Positions 13,200-24,800 of a stretch of DNA of 64,000 bases are shown here, in pieces (position 1 is the first letter of the stretch; each line of letters begins with the position of its first letter). Position numbers and translations under genes: made by a program. Below the pieces are notes generated by a model, which worked only from the letters and a program-made list of their open reading frames with translations, searched no databases and was not told the origin of the DNA. Source of the DNA: Whitmania pigra (taxonomy: Eukaryota > Annelida > Clitellata > Hirudinida > Haemopidae); NCBI GenBank assembly GCA_021613335.1, contig JAJTWR010000159.1:1656501-1720500 (forward strand), given 5' to 3'.

Positions 13200-13750
13200 A
13201 GGTACGTTCAACTCAACGTTCAAGCAGCATTCAAGGCCCCTTCTCGCTTTCTCGAGCACCTGATGAGCGGATGATGCCTTAGCATTTCTAGATCTGCTGC
13301 TATCTCCCAGTCGTCGGGGAGTCATTACATCGTACACCGACAGAATGACGAAGGCCAATCTGAGAAGAGATGTGTCCCAGATCTATTGTCACCTCAGAGA
13401 TTTTTGAAAAGACCACTTCCTCTGTTGAGACGCATTTGAAATGCTTTCTTTCTCAATAGCTCTGACTTATGAGGTCGCCTTAGACCACCTTGGAAAATTG
13501 TTCCAGCCAATACCGTTGTCATTCTGGAGAGGACCTCTGATCTCCCGAACTTCAAGTCTCTTCAGACTTTCTGATCTCTTAATGAGTTTTGACTTTGTAA
13601 ACAAATAAGCCTTTCTCACTTCCTCCTTAGCACCAGCACCTTAGCAGCTTCTCGGATTCTGATATGCGAGGATTCGTCGAGCATTAGTTGTCTCTTACAA
13701 GGCAAAAGCCGAAATAACACTTTTACCACAAAGAAGATTAAACAAAAAAA
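13200..13750 (+). mobile_element. Possible decayed hAT transposase remnant
   Basis: GTAAACAAATAAGCCTTTCTCACT near 13600 resembles GCAAACAAATACGCCTTTCTCACT in the hAT relic at 43302-44514, where the frame reads DLANKYAFLT. Here the corresponding frame contains a stop. Beyond that shared patch I can support little. GC content is higher than in the flanking DNA. Confidence 0.3.
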
Positions 13751-13948
13751 ACATAAATATTGAAGACGGCCCAACTAAAAAATAACCAGAGAAATCGGTC
13801 ATTGAATCTACTTAATTTAACAACTAATTGCAGTCAGTTATTTATCGGCAAAACTAACTCTTTAAAACTTCGAATTATTATTTAATGACATTTATTCACA
13901 GTTTAAAAATGAAATATGTAAAGGATTTTCAAAGGTTCTTCAAAAAGG

Positions 13949-15045
13949 TTATGCTTCGTTGTCGTGAACATGTAAAAGTTCGCTTTTCAGAAAACCCATC
14001 TCTGCAAACGTTGAAATATTTACTATAAAACTTGAGCAGCTGTCAATCTCGGAAAATGGCGAATATCTTTGCTTGTTACACGGTATGTTTGTACGAGGAT
14101 GGGACTTCACAATGTTGAAGTCATCCGGTGTTGCTTCGTGGACAAACACAAAGTCGTTCAAAACTTGAATGGAGGCATGTTTGTTGAACTTTCTCTCCAG
14201 CCTAGATCCGTTTGGAAGCTTTAGTAGCACTCGGATAGTGTCTGGATGACTTGTTTCAGGCTCCGCGGAGATTTCCATTCGAATTTCTTTCTTCAAACGA
14301 ATGATTTCCAATTGCTTGCGCTCAGCTTTTTCTTTCTCTAATCTTGCTTCCTCTTCCAGTTGTTTCTTTTTCTTCGCCTTTTCCCTGTCCGCCAGTGACG
14401 CCGAGAGGGGGGGGGCAGGTGGGGTCACTGCCAGGGGGCCCGCATCTGTAAGGGGGCCCGGCCGGTCCGATCATGTCAATTTTTGCACGTCTCTTCGTTT
14501 ACTGTAGGCGACAGAATATAATGTCCTAATAGCCCCACAGTTTTACATACTGTAAGATACTTTTATGTACTGCCGAACGAACAGTCCATTATCTTACATA
14601 TTTAATTTGTCAAACTATCAAGATATTGAAACAGCATATCCGTTGCTACAATAAATAAAAACTGCTTTGTTTTTCTATTTCTCTTGACAGTGGATTTACA
14701 GGTTTTATTATAGACAAATTTCTAAATACGGTTAATTCTGGATATAGTCAAGTCCAAAACTGTAGGCTGTTGACTATAACCGAATATTTACTATAATCGA
14801 AAATAGTATGGTTTACAAGTGATCAGCTTGACTGTATCCGAAACTTGACTGCAACCGACTTGACTATATCCGGAATTGACTATTTTGACAAGGGGCCCGC
14901 AATGATGTCCTGCCCTGGGGCCCTTGACGGCTCTCGGCGCCCCTGCTGTCCGCTATCAGAGATTTTTGATATTCTTCATCTTGATGATATCTTAGCGACA
15001 AATTGAAGAGTCTATCCTCGTTAATTTTTTGTGCTGTGGCAAGAG
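13949..15045 (-). pseudogene. FAF2/UBXD8-like UBX domain fragment split by a transposon
   Basis: FAF-family proteins recruit p97/VCP through a C-terminal UBX domain; FAF2/UBXD8 acts in ER-associated degradation and on lipid droplets. Minus-strand 15045-14954 encodes LRYHQDEEYQKSLIAD, the conserved helix before the UBX linker. From 14384 down to 13949 the frame gives REKAKKKKQLEEEAR, then a UBX domain with IRVLLKLPNGSRLERKF, VLNDFVFV and a C-terminal LLHVHD, closely matching vertebrate FAF2. The two parts are separated by exactly 561 bp: a hAT element of 553 bp plus one 8-bp duplication. The insertion length is divisible by three, but the frame hits a stop inside the element near 14864. The UBA, hairpin and UAS regions expected upstream (above 15.1 kb) are not seen. 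This may be a partial duplicate, a decaying gene, or the 3' end of a gene with very distant exons. Assignment to FAF2 rather than FAF1 rests on memory of the UBX sequence. Confidence 0.8.
14393..14945. mobile_element. Non-autonomous hAT element (553 bp) in the UBX exon
   Basis: The 15-bp terminal inverted repeats are CAGTGACGCCGAGAG on the left and the complement of CAGGGGCGCCGAGAG on the right (two mismatches). They are flanked by perfect 8-bp direct duplications CTGTCCGC at 14385-14392 and 14946-14953, the hAT signature. Near the ends are GC-rich tracts (GGGGGGGGGC, GGGCCC). The interior is AT-rich with repeated GACTATA-type motifs and no transposase frame, so it would need a transposase supplied in trans. 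Confidence 0.92.
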
Positions 15046-15053
15046 AATTCATG

Positions 15054-16465
15054 ATGATTTTCGAGTTTTTTTTCGGTTGGAATGATAAACTTTGTTGGTT
15101 TGCTGTTTTACCTAAACGGAAGATGTAAGTCGAGAAGCGATGCTGTCAAGCTAAAAATGTGATATTGTGAGCTTCACTTTTAAGATTCTGAATATTATAT
15201 GTACTAAATTAATTAATTTCAATTTCATAATTATTTTTGTAACGCTACACTTTTCTTCAATTTAATGAGATGCTATTATGTACCGAATAATTTTTACCGA
15301 AGTTTTTACAGCATGCAAAATGGGTATTATAACACATACTGAGCCACTTACATTCGTTAATTACGGGAGATACAAAGCAGACGTATCCAAAATATTGAAA
15401 CCTGACATGGGGTACTTTGAGCTACAGCGCTCTGTGAAATACTTCTAGTTATTCCTGTAACATCTGGCTCACTTGATCATTTAATACAACTAATTAACTA
15501 ATAAAACCATTTTGTTGAAACTTGCTACAAAAAAGTGCCCTCCCAAACTCCTGAAATATACCCCGAATCACATTATCTGGGAGCAAAATGTCATCTTAAC
15601 TAGAAGAGCGACTAAATTTGGTGGCGCTTTCAGCAAAAACGACAGAAAAGATCTTAGCAAATGCATTCAGTTATCATAGGCAGAGCCGAGCTTACCTAAG
15701 CAAGTCCAAAATTAATCCAGAAATTAAGTTTGCACATTTTTCTCAATTTAATGTTTTTTAGTAATCTATATAAAAATTAAAATTCAATAAAATAACTAAC
15801 ATATTTTGAACATAAATTTTAAATCCTTTCTAAGATTACCGTTAGTATTTATAAATCTTGTGCAACTCAAGGGAATTCTCCCACATAAAAAAAAATTTGG
15901 CACTGATGAAAAATTCTACCCGCAATTTGAAAGTGGCAGATTTAGGACCATTCTTCACATACCCCCTCGATTCTTAATATCTTAGAAAAACAAAATAAAT
16001 TTTTTGTGATTTAATTTTTTATTTCAATAATTTAAGATTTCGAACAAAAAAATAAGTAGTCCTGCCACCTAAATATGCCATTAGTTTCCGTAAGTTGCTC
16101 CCGCCAAAATTTTCCAGATCCTCCTGGATACCTAACATAAATAATATCGATAAATAAAATGAGTTGAGAAAAGATATGACAACTAAAACATGACACGTTT
16201 GGCAAAATAAGTAGATCTGTGCTTCGCATGGATAAAAAGTGCCACCTGACGAGGGAGCCACTATTTAGGGGTTGTACTTAATTGGGTATGCTTCTTAATT
16301 TCGGTTATGAGGTTATTAGGTTTTAGAGACGTAATTTGCTTTATTTTTCTAATAATTCGGAAACTAAGTTTAAACACGGTAGTTTTTAAATCAGTTTGTG
16401 AGCTTTCTTCGATCAAGCTGCTTTGTGAAAGTATAAGCCGAGTTTTGTCACGCGCACTTCTAGAT
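15054..16465. other. Gene-free interval
   Basis: I find no conserved coding sequence on either strand. The short minus-strand frames at 16019-16261 have no family resemblance that I can name. GTGGCACTTTTTATCC-like sequence near 16230 and a TGGCACTG near 15900 might be ends of an old element, but I cannot define its boundaries. Confidence 0.4.
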
Positions 16466-17027
16466 CAGAGGGTTGCAAATGTTACACGCCAATCAGGTAG
16501 TGCATGAATATTAATTAAGAATTAAAATGTAAAAATAAAAAATTATAAAACTATTTTAAATATTTATGTAGTTATAATAAAAATAATTTAAACTACTAAA
16601 AAAAATTACAAAAAGTGCACTTAATTTAGAGATCCCTTATCAGTTTGATCAAACCAAACAGGATGCGAGTGAATATTAATTAGAAAAATAAGATTGTAAA
16701 ATAATTAGTATAAAATTAATTTAATGTTAAATAAGAAAATACACTGATCTGAACATTTCGAAATTAAATTATTAATCCTAACATTAACTAACACTAACCC
16801 AAACCCCAATGCCAATAAATTATTAAAACAAACTAAACGGAGTCGGTTAGACAGAGCGGAATGCCAGCGGCGTGATTCGAAAGCGAGAGGCTTTAGCTCT
16901 GACCATCACTCCGTGCGAGCGCCACGAGTGACCGATGTCCCACAGATTTAATTCAAAACATGAATAGATTGATTCCTGATTAATATTTATGTTGTATCTG
17001 ATTGGCTTTGCCATTTGCAACCCTCTG
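16466..17027. mobile_element. hAT-like MITE (562 bp) upstream of the 180-aa gene
   Basis: The ends are CAGAGGGTTGCAAATG and its exact complement CATTTGCAACCCTCTG (16 bp), and similarity continues inward (CCAATCAG / CTGATTGG, ATATTAAT). The 8-bp flanks are TTCTAGAT and ATCTAGAA, sharing a central TCTAGA, so the duplication is either imperfect or palindromic. The interior has a GC-rich patch (16850-16940) with a TTCGAATCAC motif on the minus strand resembling a tRNA B box. It ends 38 bp before the ATG of the next gene, so it may lie in that gene's 5' UTR or promoter. Confidence 0.8.
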
Positions 17028-17065
17028 ATCTAGAAATGCTTCTGTTTTGATAACATCCAACAAAC

Positions 17066-17717
17066 ATGGAGGATCGTTTGCGGTATTTTCATAACGAATT
17101 TCTTCTGAAAGTGAATGGAGAACGCTTATGCAAGGAATTAGAAGATCGATCACTCGTAATAAATATGGACACGGTAAAATACTTTAATTGACATTTCACC
17201 AATGCTGTTAATTTTGATTAAGAAGTTGAAGATGACACCCGTCTCGTTAAAGGCTTTAGTTAGAGACAAGTCAAGAGCGGTATCCCAGATGGAAGGGAAT
17301 GACAAATTGTATGGCATAATTTGTAGAAAAATCATAGTTGAACAATTGGGAGAGCTGTTACAATGTGTGGCTGCAAGTGGCAGCTATGATTTTGCACAAA
17401 AAATCGCAAATAAACATAAAGATGTTCTTCCTCAATCATTTCACCTTGAAGACGAGGGTAGGCCACCAACTAACTGGAAGAAGTACCATGACATTCGTAT
17501 TTGATTTGTTTTGACAGGCATCCTACTTGACTCGGGCCCTCGCAACGTCACGAACATTTACACGAACAAAGTGGAAATGAAAGGCCATAACAATACCTTC
17601 AATACATGGCTCGGTGTGCCAGGGGCTGATTCTCAGAATAGGGAAAGTGATGCATCGAATGAATGTAGTTATTATGAATTAGAAGATGAAACAGATGATC
17701 CTCGAAGTGTACACTAA
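17066..17717 (+). CDS. Unrecognised 180-aa protein, three exons
   Basis: The exons are 17066-17173, 17223-17457 and 17518-17717, with GT-AG borders and matching phases (0 and 1). The protein starts MEDRLRYFHNEFLLKVNGER. A helical, charged middle (residues about 37-114) contains LKALVRDKSRAV, IICRKIIVEQLGELLQCV and YDFAQKIANKHKDVLPQSF. The tail is Asn/Ser/Glu-rich and acidic, ending ETDDPRSVH. There is no signal peptide or membrane segment, so it is probably a small helical cytosolic or nuclear protein. I do not recognise the family. The tidy phase and conserved-looking helices make it a likely real gene. A possible AATAAA lies at 18056-18061. It converges with centrobin, whose stop is at 18838. 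Confidence 0.75.
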
Positions 17718-18837
17718 TGGCTAAAATATTGAAATATAATCTCATGCAATACAACATCATGAAGACACCAAGCAAGTGTCAATGCTGACTATGGCAATTG
17801 TTTCACTTTTTTGTTTAGGTTTTTTGTGGTACCACAAAATGTGATGTATTACTGAGATGATTTGAGAACATTTTTTATTTGGTTCTCAAGATCTATTGAA
17901 AATGTATTTTGATTTTGTTCTGAACTTCTCAAAAAATTGCATGAATTATTTGATCATTTAAATCAAATCTATGTGGGAAAATACCCTCAGTGCTTCATTG
18001 AACAATGTCCTGCTTTCAGGCCTAGCACATTGTTGACCTTATTCAGATCTGGTTCAATAAAATGCATGATCACCAAACTCATCTAATTTAATGTAATTCT
18101 TGAAATACTTGTGGTCCTTCTGAACAGGATGATAATCCTCTTGGGTTTCAATTGGGAAATGTCACCCTGATTAGTCACTGTCCTTTGACTAATTTGTCCT
18201 ACCATCACTCAGAACCAGAAGAATTAAAAACAAATTAAATGCTGTTTGATCACGGGAATGCAAGAGATAATTGTCCTAATTGTCACTAGTACATCAAAAT
18301 GCAGACAACACTCCAAGAGTTATTACAACTTTATTAAAGCAATTTAAGATAATATGGAGTGTCAAAAAGTTATTTGTTGAGAGTGTGAAGTTCCAAAGCC
18401 AAACTTTGTGCATTCATGAAGATTTTAGTTTGTACTTTTTGATGGCTGTTGTGTAATCTACAAAGCGGAGTTTTTGTAGTAACTAAACAATAGTGTATCA
18501 CAACCTTTATACATTTTGAGTTAGCCTGGTTCAGCTTGTAGCACAGAGTTGCAAAAATGCATTTCCAAAGACATTCAAAATGTTTCCTACCTGGTTACCT
18601 TTAACCACACTGCTTGGGTCTTGTTGGAGCATCTTCAAATCATTCAATGACCAAGTTATTTAGCAGTTGAACAGATCAAAAGAAATTAGATTTTACCATC
18701 TTTATGTATTGCCTCAAAACATTACTTCTTTCTGGATTGTCATAATTTCTGGGAAAGATCGTATTTCCAACGTAAGATTATCGAACATTATGATATTCAA
18801 AAAGCAAACAGTCACCTAGGAAGTGATTCTGTAATTT
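17718..18837. other. Convergent 3' region between two genes
   Basis: This interval holds the presumed 3' UTRs of the 180-aa gene (plus, AATAAA at 18056) and centrobin (minus, AATAAA complement at 18330-18335). I see no other coding signal. Confidence 0.5.
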
Positions 18838-21800
18838 CTATTCGAGAGTTGTTGCTTGGAGGATCCTTAACGTGTCCTTCCAACCGGGTAGGAGTGTTTT
18901 GTGCACCTTAAGCAGATAATGGAGGTGAGTGTCTAAGCTCAACTTTGATACTATCATGTACATACTTCGAATTTCAGATTGCACTTTCTTCCTCGAAACG
19001 TTGTCGCCTTTAGCCGAGGTGCCAATGGGGTGTCTCAAAATTTTGCTTTTCTTCAAATGCTTGAAACTCTTTGCTTTATGTTGAAAGTCGATATTTCTGC
19101 ATTCGTTATGTGCCAGTGAATGTTCTGCTGTCGACAAAGACGAGAACGATGAATCCGATTGCTCTCCATCCCGACCGACATCTATGACGAGGTGTTCCTT
19201 CCTCTGTTGGTGCAACTCGTTCAAGCCACAATATGCTGCTGTTGGGTTCCTCTCAGGAGTTTCTTTTGAGGGCTTCTGTGTGCCTGGAGGACAATTACTA
19301 ATTGGGTTTCTTCTCTGGTTGTTTATTTCATCAATGCCAAACAATTTCAAAGCTTCTTGTTGATGGGCCTGCAACATGCTTTGCATCTTGGTGGCTGCAT
19401 CTCTCCTGAGTAAAACAATTTGAAATGATCAGCAGTGCCAAAATGAATTTTAGTTTAATAATAATAATAATAATAACAACAATAATAATCACCTGAAACT
19501 TCTCAGCATCTCATTTTCTTCTTTCAGTCTTTTCATTTCATCCGACAGACTGAAATGTGAAATATGGATCATGACCACTAAACAGCTTTATTGGCAACAA
19601 ATCCTCCCAAATTTGAACCCAAACAACCAAATAGAGAAATGAGCTAACAAATAAATAATACAAAGAAAGTGTTCAATCAACAAAGCATAGAATTAATAAA
19701 ATATGAGTTTACACTGACAGCTTTGTTGACGGCATTGAAGGTCGCTTGTGAAGGATACTACTCAAGGAGTATACTTTACCAATAATTAGAATTTAAAATT
19801 CATAAAGGCTACTGTAACAACTTGTTCTGTTGTGAACTCCATCACCAAAATATATTTATTAAATAACCCAATTATGGTCTTGCTGCACTTAGTGTTGCAG
19901 CTCCTTTTTATTGCTTCAACCTCCTCTCTGTGTGTCTTCATGAGTTCTTCAATCTCCCACTTGTGCAACTCCACCAGTTTATGTGTCACCTCAGCAACCT
20001 GAAAGATGCATTCCTTACTGCACTAAAATTATTTCCCTTAGGCATTAAGAATGCCGGGCACATGACAATAATAATAACATGATCAGAATGACAACCAAAT
20101 CAACTTTACTGACTACTGAGAACCCAAACCTTATTGAGAAGTAATAATAGCAGATACAAAGAATTAAATATTGTAGAATTGAGCGTTAAGCATCAAACAT
20201 CTTATGAAATTAAGAAACTTAACAAAGAATGTGAGCTAATGTAAAGACACAGTGCAATGTAATGATAAAGCAATGATATAATTTAATTGTAATAATATCG
20301 CAATACCTCATTCCTGGCTTTAGTTGAAAGTTCTTTCTCCATCTCTGAGAGTTGTTTCTCATATTTTTCACTCAAGGACTCTTTATCATTCACCAAGCAT
20401 TCCTAAGTAAAAAGAATAACAACAATGATAATATCAATAATAACAACAATAATAATGTTAATAACAAAAATCTAAGAAATACGTTTTTATATTGCATAAC
20501 TATAACTAAATAAGTAATGAATTATTTCCAAGTGAGCAACCTTCTCCTGTTCCACTGTATGCATTGTTTCCTCCATTGTCATCAATTCTCTCTTCAGCTG
20601 CTTCACGGAGACATTTAATTCTTCGTTGATGTTTTGCAACTTGTCACTCCTCATCTGGATTTAAATCCACAATCAAAAAGTAATTGTAGTAATTGTGCAT
20701 TAAAAAAGTAATTGTAGTAATGGTGCATTAAAAAAGTAATTGTAGTAATCATATATTAACATCTGCTGCATAACTTGATGATTAGGATGATGCTCCTGTA
20801 AGGGGTTTTGAATCATGCCATGGTGAGAAGTGAAATCTCAAACATTAAACTGTGGGGCACATTCAAACCATAATAAAAACAACATTTAAGCTTACAATTC
20901 ACATTTCATCAAATCATGTTAGAATATGTTAATTTAAAAATTATTAAAGATCAAGCAATTATACTCCTTGTTTTGAATTAAAACACTTTTCTGAATGCAA
21001 CATTTATTTAGGACAAAATGCATGATGTAGATTGGGCACGTTAAATGACACAACATTTGGAACGTAAACTTGGCTACCTTCTCCAAATCAATTCTGCCCA
21101 TGTAATCAACTTGAACTTTTTTTAATTCTTCTTCAAGATTTGATTCTTTAGACTTCCATTTCAGTTGTTCCTGAGTTAACAACAACAATAACTGTAATAT
21201 TCTAAATATTTTTAATATTTATCTCTAAATATTCTAAATATAGGCCTAAATTATTTTTGGCAGATCAGAAAATGAAATTTTAAAACTTCAAAAGTAAGGA
21301 CCACCCTAGTGAACATGATTTGGATTATCTTGTTCCTCAGCATCACAAAACTCAGGCACTTACACATTCAAATGCAGCTTGAATGGTGGAAATTCTTTCG
21401 AGCAGTTCCTTCTCGAGATTCATCTTTGAACTTTTCACCTCTTCCAATTCATTTCTCAAGGACTTCAGCTCACAATTCTTTTGCTCCTTCATTGAAATCA
21501 GGTTATCTCGAGCATCCTGGAGCTGATTGTAATGTTTACAATGTAACACAAGTAGTTACTCAAAGTAAATTGCTCACAACGATTACTTCTCTAGTGATTT
21601 AATTTCAATTCAACCTGTTTCGAGAGTTCTTTGCTTTCCTTGTCACTTTTTTCATGTTCTTCCTTCAATCTACAGGACAATTCGTGAATGCGACTTTCAC
21701 ATTTCAAAAGGGCCTTCAAAGACATTTTCCGAATAAATATAACATTTAGCGCATGCAAGATTGGTCAGTCACAAAATAAAATGCAAACATCTTGTTGCTT

Positions 21801-24800
21801 CTTCAGGATTTCTCTCATGGACTTATTTTCATTTGAGAATCTTTCAACCAAACTCCATTGTTGTTCTTCCTTTCTCCTCCATTGCTCAACAACTTTCGAC
21901 AACATCTGGATAATCAATGTTATTTGCATATTCAGTTTATTACGATCACTAAATTAATATTATATCAATTGTTATTAACAATTGTTAATAGTAACAACTT
22001 AATCAAAGATTTAGCATGTAACCATTATTTACCGTTACAAATAAAACAGCTCAGTGTTTCGATATTCCTTAATTTATTTCAAAGCCTGTCACTTAGCAGC
22101 ATTAAGACATTATTGCCTCAAAAAACAAAAATAATCAGATCAAAGTCTGGTGAAAGAAATTATCAATCAGAAAAGAATGAAACTCCGACCAACCAGACCT
22201 CATCAATTCCTCTGATAGCCACATCCTTCATTTTATCAATCGACACGGCCACTGCCATCCTCTGGTGCAACTCCAAAACCTGTTTGCAATCAGCATTATG
22301 GCAACATTTTATACATTTTACTGCATACATAATGACTGTGCAAAACAAATCTCCAAATTTGAGCAGAATTAACGTTGAAGTTTAATCTACTTTTAACCTT
22401 TTTGTTGAGGATGGCAATTTGTTTTTCACAATGCTGTTGAAAATATTAGTGATACAGATTAATTTTAGTCTCAATAAAATATCGAGCATCAAAAATATCT
22501 GATTATAGGCAACATCCCAATAAAATAATAAAATGCTCAATTAATTCACAATGAAGAACATTTTCAAAGCAAAAAATTGTTTACTCTTCTTCGAAATGTT
22601 TGTTCCTCCAAAGTTTTCTGAAGAACTTGGTTGTCGGACATTAAACTGCTCACGTCAGCCTTGCTTGTTTCTTCAAATAGATTGTACAGTTATTATTATT
22701 TAAATATTCACAACATATTCATTGTTATTGAGAATGTGTTTAAGTTGTGACGAGAAATTGCAAAAGAATATGAATATCATCTCTACCTGTCAGTGGATTA
22801 ACGAGGTATTTGTGTGAATGTGGCAAAAGTTCCTTGTATTTTGACAGCAGATGTTCATGATGCATTGGCTGGAGTGAATTGTCCATAAAACATGCATCTG
22901 CTGCTTCTCTGAAAAAATGTTGAACATACTCACTCATTAGAAATATCAAAGACAATGTGTTGCATGACAATTGTAAAGTTCACTTTCATCAGATGCGTTT
23001 TGACCAGATAAAAAATGAAAACACAGAGCTTTGCAGACTCAATAAATTAATCTCATAAAAAATCAAAAGTTTAATTAGGATGTTAATTAAGATTTTAACT
23101 AATATGAATATTTCTGAGCAATTACATGTAAATCAAATGAAATACATGTACTTAACAGGGGTGAAACTCACTTCTCCTGAAAATGGTTTGCTTCGTTGTA
23201 AAACAGCCCTTCTAAAAGTAAAGTACAAATTCATATTCGACACTAATGGAAACATTCCTAACTTATACTATAAGAAACATAAACAGACAAAAATACGATC
23301 ACATATTCAAATACAATTCATATTCGACACTAATGGAAACATTCCTAACTTATATTGTAAGAAACATAAACAGACACAAATACGATCACATTGCACTACG
23401 AAATGCACAATGAAACACGAGTAAAACCAAATCTCAAGTGATGTTGTTAGGTATTTAAAAGTTAAATTGCTCATTAAAGACTGTGCATAGCTAGATGATT
23501 AGGTTGGTGCCCCCACAATGGGATATGAATTCGTACTTCCCTCATGAGAGGCAAAGTTTTAAGTATTAAACCATGCAAATGCACAAGTGATGTTATTAAT
23601 TTTAAAATGTGCATAAATGAGCAACAATCATTGTTTGACTTTTGTAAATGTGCTTCATTTATGTAGTACCACATGCACAGAATACTTACCTGGCAAATGC
23701 TTATCGGACAGATGAACCAACTTGTGGAGTTGTTCTTCAATTTCCTCGACATCATTAAAGTTCTCCCTGTTCTTATTATTGAAATGCACAATAAATATTT
23801 AAAATATAAAACCCATTTAATAGTGATTTAGCAAACATTAAAATTTAATTACAAGAATTAATGCACATTAAACAAATAAATAAAAATTAAACTCGGAAAG
23901 AAACTAAACCAGAAAATTCAATTTATAAACAAAGCCTAACAAAAGTGAACTGCAGATCAGATTGAATGTTGCTTCTGCTGATCTTTGACGTGTCAAAGAA
24001 AACATCTTTCAACTCTGAGCATGCTGCATCCATCTGTCAAGGGATTAAAAACTGCGATTATTTTATTCAGGAATCATTACATTCAAATACCCCCATTAAA
24101 ATATCTTTCAAAAAGTACCTAGGCATTGCCTAAAACACATCCCTATTAATGATTGAATAGAAGCTCAACTTACACTATTGGGCCCAGTCAGGTGTGCTAA
24201 GAACAAACATGAGTGTGAATCTTCGATCTTGTTGCTGAAATCTTTCGAATGGGCGTCATGCCTTTTCCCAGCAGTAAGACAATCCAGCTTGGCAACTTGC
24301 TTCTTATCAAAATTGAGCAGAAAGTGAAGTCTATCAGTGATTGCTGGATCATTATGGAACTGCTTTCCAGTTTCGGGTTTTGGAGTTGAAGATTGATCCT
24401 GGGTTGCGGAAACAGCCGCTCGGGAGCCGTAACGTCTGTAACTGCACTGGAATGGTGAATCATTTTGTAAATTTGATTCTATTTCTTCATCTCTGGTTTG
24501 TATGCTGCAGCTATCGAGGTCTGTTGACCTGTTTTCATGAACTATTTCCAAATTTAGTCCATCGACATTTTCTTTCATCTGATCAGCTTCGGGATCCATT
24601 TTATATTGATCCGCCTCAATGCTGTCCGACTGATTCCATAAAGCATCGAGCTCTGTTTCTGAACAATAATTGCGGTCATCTTCGTCTCTAAACGTTGATG
24701 ACTCATCCCCAATACCCTCCTCATCAGATAAATACATCTTTCCATTTTTTTTAAAGGAATCAGAGTGGTTTTTACTTTTTTTATTAAGTGTTGGAGACTT

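Noticed and set aside
14393..14945. Transposon acting as a neat new intron (introner)
   Set aside because: The duplicated target ends in AG and could be an acceptor, but there is no GT at the other boundary. The first nearby GT (17 nt in) would shift the frame.
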